64,000 nucleotides of DNA from Blastobasis lacticolella (taxonomy: Eukaryota > Arthropoda > Insecta > Lepidoptera > Blastobasidae): NCBI GenBank assembly GCA_905147135.1, contig LR990050.1, positions 17,854,001-17,918,000 on the forward strand, in the 5' to 3' direction. This document shows positions 44,204 through 54,668 of this stretch, piece by piece (position 1 is the first letter of the stretch; each line of letters starts with the position of its first letter). The position numbers and the translations under genes are program-made. The notes under the pieces were generated by a model. The model was not told the DNA's origin. It did not search any database and was given only the letters and a program-made list of their open reading frames with translations.

Positions 44204-44494
44204 CAATGTACCAATGACTCTTTTCTGACTTATGTATGTACATTAGTTGAATACTAACCGATGCTCTTACGATGAGGGAAAACATCGTGATGAAACCTGC
44301 AAATTCAGGCAACTGAATTTGTAACCATGATCCAATCTGGTCAGGTTCCCTGGTAGAAGGGTCACGGAGGTCAGATGGTAGTGGCTCCACTGTAATTATC
44401 TGAACGCCAAATCCTGGATCATGGTCAAGACGGACCCTGGGCCCACGTTCTCGAGTGCACAACCGGGACATTAACGCCAAGATGATGATTATTT
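44204..44494 (+). mobile_element. SINE-A, 5'-truncated
   Basis: Starts within the body (accaatgactcttttctgac) and is complete to gacattaacgccaagatgat. The tRNA head is missing, unusual for a copy with such a clean 3' part. Confidence 0.85.
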
Positions 44495-44590
44495 TATTAC
44501 TGGCGTTCGGAGTTTATTTGAATAAACAGTGGAGGTTAGGTGAGGCTTACATTGGAAGCGGGATTCGGGCAGGGTTAAATGGATCTTAGG
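44495..44590 (+). repeat. Long direct repeat, right copy
   Basis: tattactggcgttcggagtt, tatttgaataaacagtggag, aggttaggtgaggc, gaagcgggatt. See the left copy at 44106. Confidence 0.85.
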
Positions 44591-44744
44591 CGCTTCTGCA
44601 ACGATTTTGTGGTCTTCAAGGTCGGGTAATGACGTCCGTCGTACGACCATGGTCGCACAACCGTTGCCAATTAGGAATGCACTTAGAGGTGGGGCATATT
44701 GGTATATTTCATTCAAATTGTGCCGCCCCAAATAATATTATTTT

Positions 44745-45070
44745 TTAACCAACTTCTAAAAAGGTTCTTCTCAACTTGTTGGAACTGTTTATTATTTTTA
44801 TTTTTTATGTAGGTCCCTGATTACTCCAAATCGCCTGGACCGATTTGGAAAAGGTATAAATACTTCCCAGGTGGATGCATGGTCATCAGGTCAGGATCTG
44901 ATGATGGGATCCTAGTGAAATCGAAGGCAACTCTCAAAAGTTGTAGGCACGTATGGGATGTTCGTTTCGACATCGTATCTTACTCAGGTATTCGCCACAA
45001 AGTGTCGTCATCTGATGATGCTCTGCTTATGATGAAGCCTCAGAACTCTTTAACGATTGGAAGCTAGAGG
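44745..45070 (+). mobile_element. Helitron/DNA-repeat remnant
   Basis: aaccaacttctaaaaaggtt, gcctggaccgatttggaaaa and tctgatgatgggatcctagt then aactctcaaaagttgt. This succession is a repeat I recognise from many Lepidoptera, generally classed as non-autonomous DNA element. Ends not defined. Confidence 0.5.
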
Positions 45071-46117
45071 ATAGTAAAAAAGTAAAAAATAAGCTTTATA
45101 TCATATTACAATACGAGTAAGTTAGATATAATTATTTTTAGAGTCAATGAAACACAGCAAACCTCCCCCTCCTTAAAAAATCAATCCCCCTTCCCGTCCT
45201 CTATCGAATGTACTGGCACCGAGTCCAAAAGTAATAATAACTAACTTCCTTGTATTGTACGCTACCGCATCAGCAGTATGTTCAAATCATGTTCACATTA
45301 ATGAATGAATGAAATACATGAAAAATTGTTTATTGCTTATACATAGAATAAAACAAAAATAGAGGAAAAAAAGAAAAGCAACGATCGGCCTTATCGCCTA
45401 AAACGATTTCTTGCAGGCAACCTTAGACATATGCTTTGTTCATCTTTTTCTTCGTTCAAATTATGCAGTCAATTCAATTTAACTCCTTGCTTTCTTGTAC
45501 TATATAAGTCACAGCATATTTAGTTAGTACGGGAGACTGCAGTTAATTCAGAAGCCGTAGAGCAGAGTACATTCGACTGAGAGCTGCTAATACCGGACGC
45601 CTCTATAATTTAATAGTCGAACTCACAACGGTTCAGGGAAAGCCCTTTTGTAATTTATACGTTAACTCCGCCATGGAGATCTTATCCGTAATAAGTTATT
45701 TGTTTATGCCCCGTGCCATATTGAAATATCGACAGCAGTATCGGCAGTATCGAGTTTGGTTGTTTAATAACGCTGTATATTCTTAGGAGCATGCCGGTAT
45801 TTGGGAAGCATTACGCGGAAAATTCGGGGCGTAATTAGGATTGATAACTATCTTGTATCTTCGATAAAGTAGGATAAATGTGAAAAGAAATAATCGATGA
45901 TAGAGAAACAGTACAATGGAAGAGTAATATGCGTATGCAGTATCTTAAAGAAATCGTCGTTAAGTAAAAATCAACTTAGTGGGCTGGGTGTCCATCCTGT
46001 ACAATTTTCAAATCAAGTTCAATTAAGTCTTTTTTTAATTTTAGATACAATGTTAATAATGCGTTTTCTGTTGTGGGTTACGACACCTCAATCTCCTATT
46101 CGTTTGCTTAATAAAAT
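45071..46117. other. Non-coding stretch
   Basis: About 1 kb, nothing recognised. Confidence 0.35.
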
Positions 46118-46388
46118 AATAATCATCTTGGCGTTAATGTCCCGGTTGTGCTCTCGTGCGAGAGCACAACCGGGACGTCCGCCTTGACCATGGTCCAGGA
46201 TTTTGCAGATCAGATAATTACAGTAGAGCGACTGCCATCAAGGGAACCTGACCAGATTGGATCATGGTTACACATTCAGTCTCCTGAATGTGCAGGTTTC
46301 ATCATGTTGTCTCTCACCGGAAGAGCGTCAGTTAGCATTCAACTAATGTACACAACTTAGAAAATACCTCAACCACTTGGCTACCGAC
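46118..46388 (-). mobile_element. SINE-A containing a perfect hairpin
   Basis: The body and 3' end are clear (aatcatcttggcgttaatgt ... ggttacacattcagtctcct). The tRNA head is degraded (cacttggctaccgac). Near the 3' end, 46139-46156 and 46159-46176 are exact reverse complements with a 2-base loop, where other copies have ctcgcgcacgagggcccggg. Confidence 0.85.
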
Positions 46389-46639
46389 ACTCAACTTGTC
46401 CAATGTAAATCGGGCTTAATTTTCCCACACAAAAAAATTTGTTAGAGGATAAGTTTCTAAAAGCTCCCAAAGCCACGTAAACAACAAGCACACTTCAAAA
46501 GCGTTTTTATTACGTATCAGGGTTTCCATTCAGTGCTAACTATTAAAAAGTAATTTCAACTCTATCCCTTTGTCCGCGTGTCAGTGACGAAAATGAAAAA
46601 AGATAGTAATCAACCTAATTGCTGCCATATTTTCGTATT
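46389..46639. other. Spacer
   Basis: Nothing recognised. Confidence 0.3.
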
Positions 46640-46885
46640 TAACCGTCGACGACGAAAAAACAGGGTGCTTTGACGTGTGTATCTGTAGCGGTGTGTATCT
46701 GTCTGCTTCGTAGCTCCTGAATGGATGAATCTATTTCGATGCGGTTTTATTCGTCTGAAACGTAGTTTAATCGATGTATTTCAAAGCTTTGTATCATTAA
46801 AATCGATTAAAGAGTTTAGAAAATATAATAAAATGAGTATAGGTGTGTAAAATTGGTCGGGGGTTTCAGTTGTTATTCTGACGGT
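46640..46885 (+). mobile_element. DNA repeat related to 7778-8780, uninterrupted
   Basis: gacgacgaaaaaacagggtg, gtagctcctgaatggatgaa, gatgcggttttattcgtctg, tagtttaatcgatgtatttc, and an end gtcgggggttt that is the inverse of the family's aacccccgac start. Inverted ends suggest a DNA transposon. Confidence 0.55.
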
Positions 46886-46911
46886 TAGTTGTATCTTTTT
46901 TTTCTTCACAA

Positions 46912-47083
46912 AATTCACACAGCGCCATCTAGCCCCAAACTAAGCAAAGCTTGTACTATGGGTGCTAGATAACTGATATACTACTTAATAACTTTTTTTT
47001 AAATACATACTTATTTTACATAGAACACCCAGACCCGTAACAGAAATTTAAATTCATCATTTCAATTTCTGCCCGGCCGGGAC
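46912..47083 (-). mobile_element. SINE-B lacking most of its tRNA head
   Basis: aaattcacacagcgccatct to tcaatttctgcccggccggg; the 5' tRNA part beyond the T arm is missing. Otherwise close to the 3641 copy. Confidence 0.83.
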
Positions 47084-47297
47084 AGTATGTTATAGACTGC
47101 GAGGGCGCCGTAGGTTATTGTACAAGAAAAATGCAACTTTGCAGCGATAGTAAAGGTTTAGGAGTCACAAAAGAGAAAAGTGGCTTTAATGTAGCTAAAA
47201 AGCGAAACTTCCAAGAGGATGTGAGCCAGACTGGTTTTTTTACTTCTAGAACCCACATAAGAGGATAAATTAGTAATAATGCTTAGTAGGAATAGCC

Positions 47298-47566
47298 CTA
47301 ATGCGCTTATAACACATTCCTAAATTCAGTGACTGTATTCAGAAACAAAAAGCGTGAAAGCAAATCAAAGTGGAATGTATTGCTCATAGAATAAGGTCCA
47401 GTCTTGTATGACTTATGTTAAGTCACGCGTCGCTCCGCTTTTCAAAAATCCGAGATACAAAAATGGACCTTATTCTATGAGCAAAACAGTCCTCTTTGAT
47501 TTGCTCTCATGCTTTTTGTTTCTGAATTCAGTCACTGAATTTAGGAATGTGTAATAAGCGCATAAG
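47298..47566. mobile_element. 269-bp fold-back element with ~100-bp arms
   Basis: ctaatgcgcttataacacat, tcctaaattcagtgactg, cagaaacaaaaagcgtgaaa and ctcatagaataaggtcca form the left arm. The right arm carries their inverse: tggaccttattctatgagc, tttttgtttctgaattcagt, cactgaatttaggaatgtgt, aataagcgcataag. Arms agree at roughly nine bases in ten. The centre is ~60 bp. No coding capacity. A tail-C element begins immediately after it. Confidence 0.8.
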
Positions 47567-47905
47567 AGAGGTAGGGCATAGCGGGGTATCCCGTTCGAAT
47601 TGGAGCCGCCCGACTGGGGAAGTACCTCCACCTTACAGAATACCGCAACTAAACAATACTCTTTTAAATAGTATTGTGTTTCTGACGGTGAGTAAGGTCT
47701 CCAGTGCTCCATGGGGTGGGGATTTGGGGAACCGTGGCTTTGGCAGTGGAGGGGCATTTGCCTTTTTGCTGCCAAATCAACGTGTTATAGAGGTGGGCAA
47801 CGCATTGGCGATACTCTTGGTGTTGCTAATGTTATAGGCAGTGGTGACTACTTCCCATCAGGTGGCCCGCTTGCCTGTATGCCTACCGTATATCATAAAA
47901 AAAGG
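47567..47905 (+). mobile_element. Tail-C element, long copy
   Basis: gaggtagggcatagcggggt, ttggagccgcccgactgggg, cagtgctccatggggtgggg, tttggcagtggaggggc, gtgggcaacgcattggcgat, ccatcaggtggcccgcttgc, ending atcataaaaaaa. The 51871 copy starts at the same base, so ~340 bp may be a defined element length (SINE or fixed LINE truncation). No conserved open frame between the two copies. Confidence 0.8.
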
Positions 47906-48055
47906 TCGAAGTTTTGGTCACAAAATTAATTTTTGTTCCAGGTTGTGCACCATACCATCTATTTGTGGGTCACCTAAACCTCTACTATCGCTACAAATTT
48001 GTATTTTTATCTTGTATTCGATAACGTAACTTACGTCTATTTACCGTAAGGTGAA

Positions 48056-48123
48056 CCGGAGTCTGCCTTGACCATGATCCAGCATTTAGGTGATCAGGTA
48101 ATAACAGTAGAGCGACTGCCGCC
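48056..48123 (-). mobile_element. SINE-A fragment
   Basis: gccttgaccatgatccagca, gtaataacagtagagcgact. It is the inverse of the 3' third of the neighbouring plus-strand SINE-A, giving an inverted pair about 140 bp apart. Confidence 0.75.
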
Positions 48124-48154
48124 TTACCTCTGTGCCCCTGTTAATACTCCCGTA

Positions 48155-48376
48155 TGCTCTTAGCTCTTACAGTGAGGGCTAACATCGTGATGAAACCTGC
48201 ACATTCAGGTGACTGAATGTGTAACCATGATCCAATCTGTCTGGTAGCTGGGTAACGGAGGTCAATGGCAGTCGCTCCATTGTATTTATATGATTTTCTA
48301 AATCCTGGATCATGGTCAAGGCACACCCAGAGCCCTCGTACGCGAGAGCACAACCGGGACATTTAAGCCAGGATGA
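48155..48376 (+). mobile_element. SINE-A, 5'-truncated
   Basis: Begins near tatgctcttagctcttacag; then gatgaaacctgcacattcag, ggatcatggtcaaggcacac and cacaaccgggacatttaagc. Several small deletions. Confidence 0.8.
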
Positions 48377-48384
48377 TTATTTTA

Positions 48385-48511
48385 TCATTTTAGCTTATAG
48401 CCCAGAACAGCATATATGCAATAATTTATCCCGATATTCAACGTGGTTCCCGCGGGAACCGGTCCCAAACCTAATAACTGAAATTTGCGCGGACGAACTC
48501 GCAAAAGCTAG
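48385..48511 (+). mobile_element. Helitron-like 3' end
   Basis: gcttatagcccagaacagca, gtggttcccgcgggaaccgg, then ttgcgcggacgaactcgcaa ending aagctag before t. The CTAG|T end and the gcggacgaactcgc word match a frequent lepidopteran Helitron-type 3' end; related to the body at 5365-5915. Confidence 0.5.
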
Positions 48512-49654
48512 TCTATAATAATAATTTAGCTTTGCTATTTATTATACGAACTCCATCAATTACTCACTCACCAATAGAGTGATCAGAAGAGTGATCAGAT
48601 AGTTGACCACAACCAAGTTTTAAAAATAGTTTCGATAAGTGGTTACAAGGGAACTCAAAAAAGTGTTTCGGTTGATCGAGGACAATAATTAAATACACCA
48701 GCCCAGATACAGGCACATCAGCCTTTGGGTGCTCGCCTATTATCTTTATGGAAGCAAATAAATATGAATAATAAGTATAATAATAAGTCATAACAAACAA
48801 TTTGATTTCTGTAGGATTGTTTATTTACGTGAGTTATGAAAATTTTTATTACTAATTTGCAAAACAATTAAAAAGGAAGTGCGTGAGATGATTTTTAGCA
48901 TGTTTAATATTTTGGACAAACTAAAAGTACACGTTCAAGCTAATAGTGACCAAATAACTGGCAAGGACTGACAAGAACAGATTATCCACAGATTATTGCC
49001 ATATCCACACTTTATAATTTTTACTACTGTCAATCAATACGGATTTATTGTGGTCCTACTTTAACTCATAATAATAATAAACGCTTTACTTCATAATAAA
49101 ATTTCAGTTCTCACGCCCCTCATAAAGACAGGATACACCAGTCTCCAAGAGGACTTTGACTAAAAATTCTGTTCGCTACCAACAAAGGAACAATAGTCAG
49201 TGGGCAGTTTGCGTGTCACGGCGACGTATACACGCACCCTGACAAAACGCTGGGCGTGCCCAAGGTTGCTTACGTGGAAATAATTACATGGCATTGTACC
49301 GAAGAAAGCCTTCTTCAGCAATGGGGTAGATGAAATATAGTTATTATGGAACGACTGGATTTGGGGCTCTGTCAGCGGTTTAAGGCGTTGATTGCGGATG
49401 GAAAAGTGAAAGTAAAATTGGGGTGGAGGTAATTTTTTTTTGTTTAAAGTGTAGGGTAGTGTTGTAGGTTAGTGGGGTAAAGGTGTAGTGTACGGTAGTA
49501 TATATAAGTCTTTATACACATATAATTTAGGGTTAACGTAAGCAGATATTGGTTGAACCATTATGGAAGCCACCAATTTTTTGTATTTATGCCTTTTTTT
49601 TGTATTTTATGTATTTTTTGTATTTATGATAATATTAGATTTTATTTTTATTCT
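48512..49654. other. Non-coding stretch
   Basis: Mostly unrecognised. A short GGTAG/GTGTAG-rich block at 49450-49500 resembles the minisatellite at 7990. Confidence 0.35.
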
Positions 49655-49718
49655 CCCCTTTCGTGGGTGAGGCCCTAAGGCCTGCAGTGGACTGTTATGG
49701 GCTGTGATGTTGATAATG
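49655..49718 (+). mobile_element. Tail-F LINE 3' fragment
   Basis: cctttcgtgggtgaggccct, gcctgcagtggactgttatg then ggctgtgatgttgataatg. Same end as 53775 (inverted) and 2950. Confidence 0.7.
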
Positions 49719-50033
49719 ATCGGATTTTATTTTTATTAATTAATACATTTACATTTTTTTGGGTATTGTTGATGAAAGTATTCATTTATAAGTCAGACAC
49801 GACGAAAGGTTATTTAAAATAAAAGAAGAGGAAAAAAAACAATACGAAAAAATAAAAATTATAGAATTCGTTACTTTCAATATTAATTTTTATGTTCCTA
49901 GACCTTGCTGAACTACTTACAGGCTGCTCCAAAGTGATAAATTTAAAATCGTTGGTTTTTGGTAAATACTTATGATAAATTAGTTATGATACTTTGCAGT
50001 TTCGCACTACATGTAGGCCAGGAGTATTTATTT
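49719..50033. other. Non-coding stretch
   Basis: Nothing recognised. Confidence 0.3.
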
Positions 50034-50258
50034 GAGCCGTTTGGGGTTGAAACGTTGGAAACTTTAAGCCCTAGAGCAAGAAAATGATTTCAAGAGATAT
50101 CTACCCGATTAGTAGAGGCAACCGGAGATCCACGTGCTGGCGTGTACCTCGGACAACGTATTTGTCTGACCATTCAACGAGGTAACGCCGCCAGCATTCT
50201 GGGAACGCTTCCGCTTGGCAGCGATTTGGAATCAGCTTTTACTAACTTTAATATTTAA
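50034..50258 (+). pseudogene. Retroelement polyprotein C-terminal remnant (QRGNAASILGT)
   Basis: One frame reads EPFGVETLETLSPRARK, stop, FQEISTRLVEATGDPRAGVY, LGQRICLTIQRGNAASILGT, LPLGSDLESAFTNFNI and stop at 50258. The pattern EPxGxETLGxxSPxA...TGDPRAxxxLxQRxxxxxQRGNAASILGTLP recurs in proteins annotated near or within retroelements of many invertebrates, usually after a reverse transcriptase. I recognise the motif but cannot assign its clade with confidence. The TGA at about 50091 makes this copy non-functional. No upstream polymerase codons were found. Confidence 0.6.
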
Positions 50259-50510
50259 GTTGGACTGTTCGTATGTAAATGTCCGTCAAAATTTGCAAAC
50301 CATTTTTTGGTACCTGATTTAGCTCAAATTTGGTATACCTATGTAACTTGGATACATTAAATTAATATAAAACATATGGCAGCGATTTGGAATCAGTTTT
50401 TACTAACTTTTATATTTAAGTTGGACTATTCGTATGTAAATATCCGTCAAAATTTGCAATCCATTTTTTTTATCTGATTTAGCTCAAATTTGGTATACTA
50501 TATCTATCAT
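50217..50510 (+). repeat. 161-bp tandem duplication
   Basis: ggcagcgatttggaatcag (50217) recurs at 50378; gttggactgttcgtatgtaa / gttggactattcgtatgtaa and gatttagctcaaatttggta (twice) confirm it. The first unit includes the last codons and stop of the frame at 50034-50258. Confidence 0.85.
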
Positions 50511-51870
50511 TGTCAAACTGGTACTTGAAGACAATCATTCTTCTTCAGATTCAGCTTGTTTTCCACATCAGTTACTCTTATCCTTATTTCCCACACGCGA
50601 CAAGAAGCCCATGACGTTTATAGCGCAGTAATTGGAACGACTACCGCTCAGTACAACCGAGACCAGCTGGTCTAAGGCACCTCCCAAAATAAACATAAAC
50701 AACACTTAAGTACTTATCTCCCTGTGCATTTACAGGTGTTTAGGAGCAAATGTGTACGTGATCGTACACAACGCCTGTTTGCGGTCGAGCGCTCTAGGCT
50801 TAACTTCGCGGGTGAAATTTACAAGTGTAATCCCGGCCTAAAACCAGCTTGGTTCCGCCGACAATTATTGGCTACCTACCCTTAATGGCGACACTAGAGC
50901 GCACGGCAGTGCCGGACAAAGTTTGAAGTGGGACCTTTTTCGAATTGGTTATTTGCAACTTATTAAAAATTTGTGGTAAACGTATTTTGTTTATTTTAAA
51001 TAAAATAAATTGTATATTTTTGAATTTTTCAACATCCATCATGAGAAATACCTAAATCATAGACGAATGTAAGATAACACAAAAAAAAAAAGAAATGGAA
51101 TTAATTTGTCAAAGCGTTGTATACTTAATGTTTTAATGACAATCGTGTTAAATACACACACTAATAAACATACCTACTTATATCTTGAAAATTACAATAA
51201 AAAAATATTAAGCTTATTAAGTAAAGTTAATATTAAGCCTGTTTCGTCAACATAGTTCTTGTTGTTGTCCGAAATGTTACTTAACATAGAATAAATTAAT
51301 TAAAAATAATCATTTAAAAAATATATTGGAACATTGAAAAAAAACGGATATTCAATGTATAGCAAAACCTATTCGGCTTTTTAAAAACTCACCTATTTTT
51401 CCTAGTTTGAGTTGCAATATTTTTATCATGACTTCGATTTAACCGCCAACTAACAGAGTAACCGTATACCGTTACAATAAAATGCATATAAAATTGGTAA
51501 GTAGACGATATTTGGTTAAAAAAGGAATAGGTAGACGGTATCCAAGATATAACTTCAAATTTATAATATTCATTATTGTTCTTGAGGCAAAAAAACTAGA
51601 CGAAAACATATCACTAAAGTAAGATAGTATGGTAGGTAACGCTCCTATTCAAATAGCTTGAAATTACTACATGAATATTTGATGGGACATCAATTTCTGT
51701 CCCTTTTTGTGTAGAAAATATTTACTATAACAACTAGTATGTTCTATTCAAACTATAATAGATAGTCATTATCAATACTTATAAATGTAGTGTCGGTACA
51801 TAAAAGAAATTTTATTGTTATACATATAACAACAGCGAGAGAGAAGAGAGGTAGAGAGGTAGAGAGGTTT
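50511..51870. other. Non-coding stretch
   Basis: About 1.3 kb, AT-rich, nothing recognised. A gagagaagagaggtagagag purine run near 51838-51870 abuts the next element. Confidence 0.35.
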
Positions 51871-52215
51871 TAAGAGAGGTAGGGCATAGCGGGGTATCTC
51901 GTTCGAATTGGAGCCGCCCGACTGGGGAAGTACCTCCACCTTACAGAATATGGCAGCTAAATAATACTCTTTTAAATACCGGTGTCCGGTGTTTCTGCCG
52001 GTGAGTAAGGTTTCCAGTGCTCCATGGGGTGGGGATTTGGAGAACCGTGGCTTTGGCAGTGGAGTGGCTTTTGCCTTTTTGCTGCCAGAGCAACGTGTTA
52101 TAGAGGTGGGTAACGTATTGGCGATACTTTTGGTGTTGCTAATGTCTATAGGCAGTGGTGACTACTTCCCATCAGGTGGCCCGCTTGCCTGTTTGCCTAT
52201 CGTATGTCATAAAAA
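51871..52215 (+). mobile_element. Tail-C element, long copy
   Basis: The same start (gagaggtagggcatagcggg) and the same blocks as 47567-47905, ending gtatgtcataaaaaaaac. The two copies agree at roughly nine bases in ten by eye. Confidence 0.82.
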
Positions 52216-52331
52216 AAACAGAAAATTATAAAAGAGGTAACAGAAAAGCACGAAGTTTTAGACTCCGTTAGAGATATAGGTAATGGAGATACACTTGATT
52301 CAACACTTACCATTCAACACTTACTAAGGTT

Positions 52332-52550
52332 GAATTGTTGTAACATCAAATTGTAATTTTTTTTTTATACTTAATAAGATTTCTTTCGATTAGGTAAGTA
52401 CTTATTTTCTCAATGATCGTGGAATAATACCATTATAGTAAATAAATTATTGTAACATCAAATTGTAAAATTTTCTCCTATTCTCAATCAGATTTTTTTC
52501 GATTAGGTAAGGATATATTTTCTCAATGATCGTGAAATAACCTTATAACT
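52332..52550 (+). repeat. 112-bp tandem duplication
   Basis: tgtaacatcaaattgtaa at 52339 and 52451, tttcgattaggtaag in each unit, and tttctcaatgatcgtg in each unit. Confidence 0.85.
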
Positions 52551-53074
52551 AAAAATAAAGAAAAAAGGGACTGCATCATCCCCTCATCACAATTCCAAGA
52601 AAGAAAACGAGAAATCCAAAAATGTCCAACCGAATAGTGTAAATAACGAAAAAGTGCCCAATAAAAAACGATAGCGGATAGGCGCATTAGATAACTAGCA
52701 AACCAAATCGACGGCCCCATTGAAAAGCTGGGGCACTTTGCCCAACTTTATCGGAATTGGGTCCTCGGTGCCCAGTATTACCGTAACTTGTAGTGTTTTG
52801 TTTTTGCACTTCGCTGCGCCAACGGAACTTATCGAGAATTAACTTGGGATCAGTTTTTTTTTGCTCTCCTCTTATATTAAATGAGTTTGCGAAAGTTCCA
52901 ATGAAAGATCTCGAACGGATAGCCTGTAGGTAGCTAGCTCTATTTGATCAAAGTATACACCTATATTTTTTATGGTGGAATGTTTGTGGTATGTTGTTGT
53001 TTAGTGGCTTACTAATGGACTACTTAGTAGGTATTGATAATAATTAATCCAAAAAATATTACCTCTACTAATAG
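52551..53074. other. Non-coding stretch
   Basis: Nothing recognised. Confidence 0.35.
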
Positions 53075-53220
53075 TAACCATAATCCAATCTGGTCAGGTT
53101 CCCCTGGTAGCAAGGTCACGGAGGTCAGATGGCAGTCGCTCCACTGTAATTATCTGATCTGTCAAATCGTGGATCATGGTCAAGGCGGACCCCGAGCCCT
53201 CGAGAAAAGATGATTATTTT
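53075..53220 (+). mobile_element. SINE-A 3' half
   Basis: ccataatccaatctggtcag to gatcatggtcaaggcggacc, then ccctcgag joined directly to aaaagatgattatttta: about 28 bases (the gagcacaaccgggacattaa block) are deleted. Confidence 0.8.
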
Positions 53221-53774
53221 ATTATATCACTTTACAATATGAGACCTAAGAGTAACATTACTGTTACTTATCGCACACTTCTGAGCTCTTGGGTTCCATG
53301 AATATTATTATTATTATTATTGGAATCAATAATCTTGTATGGAAAATGAATTGGAAAATAAAAACTGTTTCGCACGAAGGAAGCCGCGTGTAGAAGCCCA
53401 AATTACCATTATTATTGTACAGAACATTATTTTCGCGCTTTGCAAATAAAATGCTTGTTTCAAAATACACATTCAATTTTACTTCTGCACTGAGTACTTG
53501 ACAAATTCCCCGTAAGGTAAATTTTGTCTTATAAACCGGGTTGACTTAAAAGCAAAAGGAATAATGTAGAAGTATACCTGCCCCATCTACGTACCTGTTT
53601 GACCCGTAGTAAATAATTCAGAGGTGGCTACCATTGGACAGATTTCATTGGAGAGCCCGTGGGATTGGCTTAACTATTCGTCGGCTATAAAACTTGTATA
53701 AAATAATCGTCTTAAATAGCCATAATAATATGAAAAGGAAATTTTTGAAATAAAGTGCTCTGGACGGAGTTGAA
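53221..53774. other. Non-coding stretch
   Basis: Contains (ATT)n at about 53299-53320. No gene recognised. Confidence 0.35.
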
Positions 53775-54047
53775 GCATATCATCATCATCACAGCCCATA
53801 ACAGTCCACTGCAGGACTTAAGGCCTCTCCCACGAAAGGGAAGGTTGCTGCCATAATCTCCACACTTGGCAGGCGGGTTGGAGATCGCAGTGTTGGAAAT
53901 ATAACAATGGAAAACGCTGCTGCCCATTTTCCAGCCTACGGAGACTCTAGATCTTTTGCCTCGGAAACATTAGTTGCCTTGTACGACACCCACAAGTGTA
54001 AGGGGTTGGCGCTCTTCTACTCTGCCGGACACCACACGGCCTGAAGC
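53775..54047 (-). mobile_element. Tail-F LINE 3' end
   Basis: catcatcatcatcacagccc, cagtccactgcaggacttaa, gcctctcccacgaaaggg, tctccaacac-type blocks and ccggacaccacacggcc. The full inverse of the 2950 copy, better preserved. Confidence 0.75.
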
Positions 54048-54078
54048 ATACAATGATATGTAATCATTTGTTTCAGGC

Positions 54079-54423
54079 GTTTGAGGGGCGTCGGTGGCCG
54101 AGCGGTTAGAGTATACGACTCGTAACCCAGAGGTCCCGGGTTCGAATCCCCCTCCTGCCATGTACCAATAACTGTTTTCTGAGTTATGCACATTAGTTGA
54201 ATACTAACCGATGCTCTCACGGTGAGGGAAAACATCGTGATGAAACCTGCACATTCAGGCGACTGATTCCCCTGGTAGCAGGGTCATGGAGGTCAGATGG
54301 CAGTCGCTCCACTGCAATTACCTGACGTGACAAATCCTGGATCACGGTCAAGGCGGACCCCGGGCCCTCGTGCGCGTGAGCACAACCGGGACATTAACGC
54401 CAAGATGATTATTATTTCTTTTT
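54079..54423 (+). mobile_element. SINE-A, full length with target duplication (reference copy)
   Basis: Flanked by the 13-bp direct repeat atttgtttcaggc (54066-54078 and 54424-54436). Head gcgtcggtggccgagcggtt (A box), gtcccgggttcgaatccccc (B box); body gatgaaacctgcacattcag; a deletion removes about 28 bases after caggcgactga. It ends acattaacgccaagatgatt and an AT-rich tail. The tRNA of origin is not assigned; the ggccgagcgg A box is like that of Leu/Ser tRNAs. Confidence 0.92.
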
Positions 54424-54668
54424 ATTTGTTTCAGGCAATTTCACTTAAAACAATTATGTATGTAGAGCTAGTGTTTTGCTAGTTTTATTAAACTTTAGGT
54501 TAGGTTAGGTAGTTAGGGATATAGTAGGCCATAATCATTAGTTATGTTTAGCTATACATAGTATGAAACAAAGTTGCTTCCCGCCGTCTGTCCCTATGTA
54601 TCTATGTACGGTAAGATACTTTAAACCACGCAACGGATTCTAGTGCGGTTTTCAACAATAGATAAGGT

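Noticed and set aside
44489..44731. Shared TSTVYSNKLRTPVI peptide in two minus-strand frames (44019-44480 and 44489-44731)
   Set aside because: The shared peptide comes from the ~97-bp direct repeats around a SINE, not from a conserved protein.
54087..54160. A functional tRNA gene
   Set aside because: A and B boxes and a T arm are visible, but the same head heads several SINE-A copies and is followed by the SINE body; it is a tRNA-derived SINE head.
54493..54513. Telomeric (TTAGG)n
   Set aside because: Only three TTAGG-like units (ttaggttaggttagg); too short to mean a telomere or a telomeric insertion.
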